A stretch of DNA of 5,211 nt. Origin: Bacteroidota bacterium. GTDB lineage: Bacteria; Bacteroidota; Rhodothermia; Rhodothermales; UBA10348. Location of the stretch: the NCBI GenBank assembly GCA_024640835.1, contig JAHEEH010000180.1, forward strand, positions 1 through 5,211, in the 5' to 3' direction. Every line of letters starts with the position of its first letter. The first letter of the stretch is position 1. Positions 1-5,001 of the stretch are shown here, in pieces. Below the pieces are notes generated by a model. It was not told where the DNA came from. It was given only the letters and a program-made list of their open reading frames with translations, and did not search any database. Position numbers and translations under genes: made by a program.

Positions 1-24
1 TCCAGGGCACACGGCTTCGGCCCC

Positions 25-62
25 GACCCGCTGTCCCGCAAGGGGGGGCGGGTTTCTTGTTT
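25..62 (+). terminator. Intrinsic (Rho-independent) terminator of an upstream gene outside the window
   Basis: Bases 26-32 pair with 47-53 (one G-U pair), and 35-37 pair with 42-44, closing a GCAA tetraloop at 38-41. Opposed G33/G46 and a T34-G45 wobble interrupt the helix. The right arm runs straight into a T-rich tract, TTTCTTGTTT at 53-62. GC stem, stable tetraloop and U-tract are the classic arrangement for termination on the plus strand. There is no A-rich flank on the left side, so it should act in one direction only. It implies that a plus-strand gene or RNA ends just left of the window. Confidence 0.75.
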
Positions 63-269
63 GGCGTTCTCGCCACGAAAGGCGACCGAGCCCGGTGATG
101 GCGTACCGGTCGTGACGGGAGCCACGGTCAAATCTGTCGGTGGTCTGACCACTCTCTGCAGGCTTCGTCCCGGTCCACTGGAAGCCATCGTCCAAAATCA
201 CGACATTCCAACAGACCTTGAAAAGTCAGGTCCAATCAGTTCAGGAGTATCCCAAGCTCGAGGTATGAC
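63..269. other. Intergenic/leader region with no convincing gene
   Basis: This stretch lies between the terminator and the gene starting at 270. A reading frame is open through it and ends at 273, overlapping the next start codon, but it looks non-coding because the terminator stem and U-tract lie inside it and the translation resembles no protein family. Small inverted repeats are visible: 62-66 with 71-75, 70-74 with 81-85 (these two are mutually exclusive), and GTGGT/ACCAC at 140-144 and 148-152. A TTGAAA at 218-223 resembles a -35 box, but no good -10 lies 16-18 bases downstream. The promoter for the next gene is presumably here but cannot be placed. Confidence 0.45.
260..263 (+). promoter_or_regulatory. 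Ribosome binding site (GAGG) for the gene at 270
   Basis: GAGG ends six bases before the ATG at 270, which is good Shine-Dalgarno spacing. It supports 270 over the nearby ATG at 265, which reads only two codons to a stop. Confidence 0.55.
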
Positions 270-1016
270 ATGAAGCGCACCCTGATAGGCATTCTTCTCT
301 GTGTTGCGACCGTACTCATTCTCTTGTTCAGGCCTCCGAGCCTGGTCCGGGCACTTGAATCCCGGGCGGTCGCTGGAGATTGGACGGCGGCGATCAGCCT
401 CGCCGATTACTATGGAAATGCCCGGTACTTCAGTTGGACCGGGAGTCGAGAGGCCCCGGCAGCAGTTCGAATCCGGAGGGTATTCCAGAGGAGCGAGGCC
501 GCGTCCGAGTACTGGAACTCGGTGGCCCTCAACCTCCTGGTACGTGCCGCCGAAGGGAACGACCGCCTTGCGCTGTTTACCGTTGGCGGGGGCATGGATC
601 CACGGTTCGACCGATTTCCGTATCCCAATATCGACCTACGCACCGACTACCTGGCCCGCATGCTCCTGATGGGCGGAACGGAGGCAGGATTGGATCATTT
701 CGCATACCGGCTCCTTCGGAAGCGCAACTCGACACTCGCGGAATCGGTCAGGCGGGAGGCGGAGCGCGAAGGTCTTCTCTGGCCGGTCGTAATCTCGGCG
801 GATGATGCGCTTGCCAGGGCGGACGAGGACGGGTGGATCGATACGTGGGCGACGGCTCTTCGGAGAGACGTATCGGGCGCCCGCCTGGTATGGATCAGGG
901 AACGATCACGACTCCTGGACAATGTCGATGCCGGCAATCAGTCATCCGCGGCTCTTCTCGATCGGATCCGGACGTACAACAGAACGCATCCAGCGCTGGC
1001 TCTGCTCGACGCGTGA
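270..1016 (+). CDS. Hypothetical membrane-anchored or exported protein with Sel1-like helical repeats
   Basis: I do not recognise the family of this 248-residue protein. Residues 4-20 form an uncharged hydrophobic helix after a basic MKR start, typical of a signal peptide or N-terminal anchor, so the remainder should lie outside the cytoplasm. The body is rich in Ala, Leu and Arg and looks helical. Segments such as 33-50 (A-x-x-G-D...A..LA..Y..G), 92-103 (RAAEGNDRLALF) and 129-148 (alanine/glycine spacing around MGGTEAG) resemble degenerate Sel1/TPR-type repeats, which usually mediate protein contacts. No catalytic motif or cysteine pair is visible. GAGG upstream supports the start. Third-position GC is lower than in the next gene (32 of the first 50 codons after the start, against 42 of 50), so it may be a less constrained or transferred gene. 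It is followed after 111 bases by the cytochrome gene on the same strand. Whether the two are co-transcribed is unclear. Confidence 0.72.
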   Translation: MKRTLIGILLCVATVLILLFRPPSLVRALESRAVAGDWTAAISLADYYGNARYFSWTGSREAPAAVRIRRVFQRSEAASEYWNSVALNLLVRAAEGNDRLALFTVGGGMDPRFDRFPYPNIDLRTDYLARMLLMGGTEAGLDHFAYRLLRKRNSTLAESVRREAEREGLLWPVVISADDALARADEDGWIDTWATALRRDVSGARLVWIRERSRLLDNVDAGNQSSAALLDRIRTYNRTHPALALLDA

Positions 1017-1061
1017 TCCCAGGCTGGAGATTTCAGTGCTGCGTGACGGCGCTCTCCACAG

Positions 1062-1079
1062 GTTCAAGGCGCCTCGAAC
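1062..1079. repeat. 18-bp near-perfect palindrome upstream of the cytochrome gene (possible operator)
   Basis: GTTCAAGGCGCCTCGAAC reads as an inverted repeat with eight of nine base pairs matching; only A66/C75 (last two digits of the coordinate) are mismatched. It is centred 57.5 bases upstream of the ATG at 1128 and lies outside any gene. The size and symmetry suit a dimeric regulator. There is no loop at the centre and no T-tract directly after it, so it is a poor terminator for the preceding gene. The regulatory role is inference. Confidence 0.3.
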
Positions 1080-1115
1080 GACTGCACCCCGTTTTTCGGT
1101 AATCGGCACGGATCG

Positions 1116-1121
1116 TATCCT
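1116..1121 (+). promoter_or_regulatory. Candidate -10 element (TATCCT) next to the start codon
   Basis: TATCCT matches TANNNT and ends six bases before the ATG at 1128. This would place the transcription start at or near the start codon, as in leaderless mRNAs. No Shine-Dalgarno sequence precedes this ATG, which fits that reading. No good -35 box is visible (TTTTTC at about 1092-1097 is poor). The octamer CGTATCCT also occurs at 3768-3775. The match is short and could be chance. Confidence 0.25.
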
Positions 1122-1127
1122 CGGCCC

Positions 1128-3125
1128 ATGAGGATCACATGCCGTCTTGCCATGCTGGCCATTCTCGCCACCGCCGGGTGCGGGAGGTCAGACGACCGGG
1201 TACTGGACCCGGACGCGTACCTGAACTGGGGTCCGGACGCGCATTACGTGGGGAAGGCCGTGTGCGGCGAGTGCCACCTGGAGAACTACGGGACGTTCAC
1301 CACCTCCCAGATGGGCCGCTCCTTCCGGCCCGCGCGCGACACCCTTTCGAGCGCCGAGTGGGACGGGGTCGGTCCGGTCCATGATCCGGAGCGCGACCTG
1401 TGGTACCAGCCCATCCGGCGCGGGCATCTGCTCTTCGTGCAGGAGTACCGGCTCTCCGGCACGGACACCGTGCACGTCCGGGAGGAGCAGATCGACTGGA
1501 TCGTGGGCTCGGGGCAGCACACGAACTCCCACATGCGGGAGGTGAATGGATACCTGTACCAGGTGCCGATCACCTGGTACGAGCAGGTGGGACGTTGGGG
1601 GCTTCCGCCGGGCTTCGACGGGGGCGATTCGCCGCGCTTCGACCGGCCGATTCCCGACCTGTGCATGTCGTGCCACGACGGTCCGTCGGTCTACATCCCG
1701 GGATCGGAGAACCGGTTCGACTACATCCCGCACGGCATCGAGTGCGAGAACTGCCACGGGCCGGGATCGGTGCACGAGGAGGCCATGCGGGCCGGGCGCG
1801 TGGTGGATATCGAGAAGGAGATCGATCGGACCATCGTGCGGCCGACGAAGCTGTCACCCGAGCGCCAGTACGACGTCTGCCGCAAGTGCCACATGCAGGG
1901 GGCGATGGTGCTCAGGGACGGGAAGTCGCCGTTCGACTTTCGGCCGGGCATGCGGCTGACCGACGTCATGGACACCTTCTGGCCCCGTTTTCCCGATTCC
2001 GCGCGAAGCTTCATCATGGCGTCTCATCCGGACCGGCTCCAGATGAGCAAATGCTTCCAGGCGTCGTGGGACGAGTCGCGCGATCTGCCGGAGATGACCT
2101 GCCTGACGTGCCACAACCCGCACCTGGCGGTCGAGCTCAAGCCCACGTTCGAGTACAACGCCCCCTGCCGCGCCTGCCACGCGCGGCCCGACCTGCCCGA
2201 CTGCACGGAAGCGCCGGAAGCGCGGCTCGCCACCGAGGACGACTGCTCCGGCTGCCACCTGCCGCAGGCGTTCACGATCGACATCCCCAACGTGCACATC
2301 ACGGACCACTACATCCGTGTTCCGGAGGAGGACCGGACGCCGACCCCGGACTACGCGCAGCAGACGAATCTCGTCCGCATGGCCAGCCTGCTCCGCGATT
2401 CGGTCGATCTGCCGACCCTGGCCCGCGGCTACCTGGCGTACTACGAAGAGTTCGCCCACCGGCGCTTCCTGCTGGATTCGGCCGCGGCGATCGTCGCCCG
2501 CGCTCCGGTGGGGGATTCGCTCCGCAACCGCGTCATGATCCGCGTGCTGTACCTGCAGGAGGAGTGGGAGCCGCTGCGCCAGCTGGTTGCCGGAAAGCGC
2601 CCGTCGGAGGAATTCGACTCGTGGACGGCCTACCGGATCGGGGAGGCCTACATGAAGGCCGAGGACTTCCCGTCCGCGATCCGCTGGTTCGAGCGCGTGC
2701 GCCAGTTGGCCCCCGACCATCTGCGGTTCATGGACCGGCTGGGCTTCGCCTACATGACCGCAGGGCAGCCCGCCGAAGCGGTTGCGGTCCTGGACGGGGT
2801 TCTGCGGCGCAATTCCACGGTGGCCCGAAGCCGGAACAACCGCGGGTTTGCGCAGCTGGTCCTGGGCAGGCTGGAGGCGGGGGAGGAGGATCTGCGCGAG
2901 GCGATCCGGCTCGATCCCGACTTCGACGAGGCCCTGGGCAACCTTGCGTCCCTGCTGCTGAACACCGGCCGGGCGCGCGAGGCGGTGCCGTACGCCGAGC
3001 GCCTGGTCGGAATGTTTCCGAACGACGTTCGCTACCGGACATTCCTGCGCGACGTGACGGCGGCCGCGAGAACCGAGCCGCTCACGCCCGAGCGCGAGAA
3101 TCTTCCGCGTCCTACGGGTTCGTGA
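1128..3125 (+). CDS. Seven-heme c-type cytochrome lipoprotein with C-terminal TPR repeats (cytochrome c554-like family)
   Basis: This 665-residue protein is predicted to be exported and lipid-anchored: basic n-region (R2, R6), hydrophobic 7-16 and a lipobox-like ATAGC with Cys18. Seven CXXCH heme sites begin at residues 46, 179, 206, 251, 325, 347 and 373, so up to seven covalent c hemes are expected. The first site, in the context YVGKAVCGECH...Y..F..S.M..S, and later stretches such as IVGSGQHTNSHM (126-136), WGLPPGFDG (157-165), CENCHGPGSVH and LSPERQYDVCRKCH resemble the c554-type multiheme cytochromes that carry TPRs. Candidate distal ligands include Met62, His131, His135, His216, His300, His332, His390 and His394. 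Residues about 498-633 form four consecutive 34-residue TPRs, after a helical linker from about 410. The role is probably periplasmic or surface electron transfer with the TPRs docking a partner; the redox partner is unknown. No Shine-Dalgarno is present, but 1128 is the first possible start after the in-frame stop at 1044. No Ccm/Ccs maturation genes are nearby. Confidence 0.94.
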   Translation: MRITCRLAMLAILATAGCGRSDDRVLDPDAYLNWGPDAHYVGKAVCGECHLENYGTFTTSQMGRSFRPARDTLSSAEWDGVGPVHDPERDLWYQPIRRGHLLFVQEYRLSGTDTVHVREEQIDWIVGSGQHTNSHMREVNGYLYQVPITWYEQVGRWGLPPGFDGGDSPRFDRPIPDLCMSCHDGPSVYIPGSENRFDYIPHGIECENCHGPGSVHEEAMRAGRVVDIEKEIDRTIVRPTKLSPERQYDVCRKCHMQGAMVLRDGKSPFDFRPGMRLTDVMDTFWPRFPDSARSFIMASHPDRLQMSKCFQASWDESRDLPEMTCLTCHNPHLAVELKPTFEYNAPCRACHARPDLPDCTEAPEARLATEDDCSGCHLPQAFTIDIPNVHITDHYIRVPEEDRTPTPDYAQQTNLVRMASLLRDSVDLPTLARGYLAYYEEFAHRRFLLDSAAAIVARAPVGDSLRNRVMIRVLYLQEEWEPLRQLVAGKRPSEEFDSWTAYRIGEAYMKAEDFPSAIRWFERVRQLAPDHLRFMDRLGFAYMTAGQPAEAVAVLDGVLRRNSTVARSRNNRGFAQLVLGRLEAGEEDLREAIRLDPDFDEALGNLASLLLNTGRAREAVPYAERLVGMFPNDVRYRTFLRDVTAAARTEPLTPERENLPRPTGS

Positions 3126-3128
3126 GGC

Positions 3129-3644
3129 TCAGTCCGCCCGGTCGAAGACCAGGCCGTCCACGCGGGTGAACGAGGTGCCGTTGAAGGCGACGCCGTAGCC
3201 GGTCATCGTGGAATCGGACGTCACCGCACCGAAGAAGTACAGGGCGGCCGGACGAACCGACGTGCAGGCCAGGCCGTGGTCCCGCAGGTCGCAGTCGTAG
3301 TCCTCGGAAGCGGGTGCCGTGTACAGCGCGAAACGGAGCGAGTCGCCCGCATACCGCTCCCCTTCGACATACTCCGTGTAGCCGTACGCCGGCTCCTCGT
3401 CGAGCCACGGGTCGGGATCGACCCACAGGAATTCCCATTCGGCCGCGCCGTACAGGCTCTCGTCGAACTCCTGCAGGTCGACGGTCGTGCTCCAGGCTTC
3501 ATCGGCCTCGAACAGGCTGTTGTGCACGGTGAAGGTCGCCGTCCAGGTGGTCTGGTTCAGGGGATTGCCCGGCTCGTCGGTCGTGCTCCAGTCGCAGCCG
3601 GCCATGAGCAGGGCCAGGCCCATCAGGAGGACAGGGGTTCTCAT
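3129..3644 (-). CDS. Small, very acidic hypothetical lipoprotein
   Basis: This 171-residue protein has a textbook lipoprotein signal: MRTP, hydrophobic 5-14, lipobox LMAGC with Cys17 as the lipidated residue. The mature part belongs to no family I recognise. It is rich in Asp, Glu, Trp, Tyr and Thr, has about 30 acidic and 6 arginine residues and contains no lysine. Alternating polar/hydrophobic segments near residues 33-40 (TWTATFTV) and 134-166 suggest a beta-rich fold of the lipocalin or beta-sandwich kind seen in many small envelope lipoproteins; this is inference. Cys118 and Cys127 could form a disulfide. A strong ribosome binding site supports the start. The gene is convergent with the cytochrome, with three bases between stops, and diverges from the oxidoreductase gene at 3866. 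Function is unknown; a surface or periplasmic binding role is possible. Confidence 0.85.
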   Translation of the reverse strand: MRTPVLLMGLALLMAGCDWSTTDEPGNPLNQTTWTATFTVHNSLFEADEAWSTTVDLQEFDESLYGAAEWEFLWVDPDPWLDEEPAYGYTEYVEGERYAGDSLRFALYTAPASEDYDCDLRDHGLACTSVRPAALYFFGAVTSDSTMTGYGVAFNGTSFTRVDGLVFDRAD

Positions 3645-3649
3645 GTCAG

Positions 3650-3654
3650 CCTCC
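3650..3654 (-). promoter_or_regulatory. Ribosome binding site (GGAGG) for the minus-strand lipoprotein
   Basis: Read on the minus strand, GGAGG is followed by five bases (CTGAC) and then the ATG at 3644. Strong match and normal spacing fix the start of the lipoprotein, whose signal peptide begins exactly there. Confidence 0.75.
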
Positions 3655-3769
3655 GGGTTGATTCGTCGTGTGCCGGGCTACCAGGGCTCGAGCGGGTCGT
3701 ATGGTCATGTTTCAAGGAGTCGGACCACGCCAGGGCGCAGTCCTCCCCCGTTGCGTAACATATCGGCCG

Positions 3770-3786
3770 TATCCTGCGACAGGATA
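3770..3786. repeat. Perfect 17-bp inverted repeat, candidate operator
   Basis: TATCCTG-CGA-CAGGATA consists of two perfect 7-bp arms around a 3-bp spacer. It lies in the AT-richer part of the divergent intergenic region, centred 88 bp upstream of the plus-strand start at 3866 and 134 bp upstream of the minus-strand start at 3644. A further TATC lies at 3761-3764. A dimeric regulator binding here could control one or both genes. I cannot name the regulator. As RNA it would form a 7-bp stem with a 3-base loop, but no T-tract follows, so it is not a terminator. Confidence 0.45.
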
Positions 3787-3865
3787 AATCACTCGGCGGG
3801 ACGCCCGGATCGCAGCCGCATTCCGATGGCACCGAGGTCCGGGTGCGAAACACGACCACTGTCCC

Positions 3866-4921
3866 ATGTCGATTCTGGTCTACGGCGCCTACGGATATAC
3901 GGGACGCCTCATCGTGGACGAGGCGCTCCGGCGCGGAATCCGGCCGATCATCTCGGGCCGGGACGCCGGCCGCCTGGCCGAGTTGGCCGCAAACACCGGG
4001 CTCGAAGCAAGGCCCTGCAGCCTCCAGGACGAGCCGGGCCTGCTGTCCGCGCTGGACGGCGTCTCGGTCGTGATACACGCCGCCGGCCCGTTCACCATTA
4101 CGTCGAAGCCGATGGGCCGGGCGTGCCTCGCGACGGGAACGCACTACCTGGACATCACGGGTGAAATCCCGGTGTTCGAGAAGCTGGCCGCCATAGACCG
4201 GAAGGCCAGGGAAGCCGGGATCATGATGATGCCCGGCACGGGCTTCGACGTGGTGCCGAGCGACTGCCTGGCGGCGCACCTGGTGCGGAGGCTACCGTCG
4301 GGAGTGCGCCTGGACCTGGCGATCGGGACCGACGGCGGCGGCCTGTCGCACGGGACCATCAAGACCATGCTCCGCCACGTGGGTCTCGGAGGCATCGAGC
4401 GCATTGACGGCAGGCTCGAGTCGAGACCCGTCGGCGCAAAGCGACGTGAGGTCGATTTCGGGTCGGGACCGCGCCGCGTGATCTCGATCCCGTGGGGCGA
4501 CCTGTCGACGGCGTACTACAGTACGGGAGTGCGGGACATCACGACGTACGCCGCCTATCCGGCGGCCATGCGGGAAGTCGCCACGAGGGTGCACTGGGTC
4601 GCGCCGCTCCTTCGGACCATGCCCGTGCAGGCCGCGATGCACTGGGCGGTCGAAACGCTCCTCCCGCCCGGACCGTCCGCCGAGACCCGGGCCAAGGCGC
4701 GGAGCCACGTCTGGGGCGAGCTGAGCGACGAGGAAGGCGGCGTGGTGCGCTCGCGCGTGACGGGCCCCGAGGCGTATGCACTCACGGCGGTGACCTCGGT
4801 GGACATTGCCGTCCGAGTTCTGAACGGTGGGTTCGAGCCTGGATTCCAGACGCCGTCGCGCCTGCTGGGTCCGGATTACATGCTCGGCTTCGAGGGCGTG
4901 GTGAGGGAGGACCTGGAGTAG
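3866..4921 (+). CDS. Saccharopine dehydrogenase-like NAD(P)-binding oxidoreductase
   Basis: This is a 351-residue cytoplasmic protein of the saccharopine dehydrogenase NAD(P)-binding superfamily, in the group that includes mycobacterial trans-acting enoyl reductases and eukaryotic SCCPDH-like proteins. Residues 3-13 (ILVYGAYGYTG) form the first strand and glycine-rich GXXGXXG loop of a Rossmann fold, followed by SGRD at 30-33, a likely cofactor-ribose contact. HAAGPF (71-76), YLDITGE (94-100) and PGTGFDVVPSDCLA (113-126) are hallmark segments of this group. The C-terminal FQTPSRLLGPDYML (residues 327-340) is also family-typical. Length is normal for a full single-domain member. The substrate cannot be deduced, and membership does not imply lysine metabolism. 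The start is the first possible one downstream of an in-frame stop at 3785, and the fold begins at residue 3, but no Shine-Dalgarno precedes it. No lipid or polyketide genes adjoin it to hint at a pathway. Confidence 0.92.
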   Translation: MSILVYGAYGYTGRLIVDEALRRGIRPIISGRDAGRLAELAANTGLEARPCSLQDEPGLLSALDGVSVVIHAAGPFTITSKPMGRACLATGTHYLDITGEIPVFEKLAAIDRKAREAGIMMMPGTGFDVVPSDCLAAHLVRRLPSGVRLDLAIGTDGGGLSHGTIKTMLRHVGLGGIERIDGRLESRPVGAKRREVDFGSGPRRVISIPWGDLSTAYYSTGVRDITTYAAYPAAMREVATRVHWVAPLLRTMPVQAAMHWAVETLLPPGPSAETRAKARSHVWGELSDEEGGVVRSRVTGPEAYALTAVTSVDIAVRVLNGGFEPGFQTPSRLLGPDYMLGFEGVVREDLE

Positions 4922-4945
4922 GAAATTGATGACCGGCACGGCGCG

Positions 4946-4974
4946 CGGCCCCGGGTGATCCAAGCCCGGGGCCG
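4946..4974. terminator. GC-rich hairpin between convergent genes, likely bidirectional terminator
   Basis: CGGCCCCGGG (4946-4955) and CCCGGGGCCG (4965-4974) form a perfect 10-bp stem with a 9-base loop. It lies 24 bases after the oxidoreductase stop and 27 bases beyond the stop of the minus-strand gene, as expected for a shared terminator. No T-tract follows on either strand, so it is not a canonical intrinsic terminator. It may act with Rho or protect the 3' ends. Confidence 0.6.
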
Positions 4975-5001
4975 ATGCCGTTCGCTCAACATCCTGAGGG
5001 T

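Larger units (their letters stand above)
3645..3865. other. Divergent intergenic region between the lipoprotein and oxidoreductase genes
   Basis: This 221-bp gap separates two divergently transcribed genes and should contain both promoters. The clearest element is a 17-bp dyad at 3770-3786. An AT-richer patch (3751-3790) stands out from the GC-rich surroundings. On the minus strand TATGTT (3758-3763) is a possible -10 for the lipoprotein gene, but it lacks a good -35. On the plus strand TTGCGT (3751-3756) and TATCCT (3770-3775) are only 13 bases apart, too close for a standard sigma70 promoter. No small gene is convincing here. Confidence 0.5.

Noticed and set aside
62..85. Two mutually exclusive small hairpins (62-66/71-75 and 70-74/81-85) resembling an attenuator
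   Set aside because: Stems are only five base pairs, there is no leader peptide or T-tract after them, and such overlaps are common by chance in GC-rich DNA.
218..246. TTGAAA as a -35 box for the gene at 270
   Set aside because: No acceptable -10 hexamer lies 16-18 bases downstream, so a promoter cannot be called.
61..273. Open frame from a TTG at 61 (in fact open from base 1), ending with an ATGA overlap with the gene at 270
   Set aside because: The terminator stem and U-tract lie inside or at the start of the frame, no ribosome binding site precedes the TTG, and the translation has no protein-like pattern. The ATGA overlap could suggest coupling, but GC-rich DNA often leaves frames open by chance.
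1854..2720. 288-codon minus-strand frame antisense to the cytochrome
   Set aside because: Shadow of a GC-rich gene: rich in Arg, Val, His and Gly, without any recognisable domain or start signal.
1400..3169. Long plus-strand frame of 589 codons overlapping the cytochrome gene
   Set aside because: It is a shifted frame of the cytochrome gene; its Arg/Pro/Gly/Ala-rich translation is typical of an off-frame reading of GC-rich coding DNA, while the other frame has seven heme motifs and TPRs.
3641..4279. 212-codon minus-strand frame across the divergent intergenic region and the oxidoreductase start
   Set aside because: It overlaps the well-supported Rossmann-fold N-terminus and the lipoprotein start region, and its translation shows no domain.
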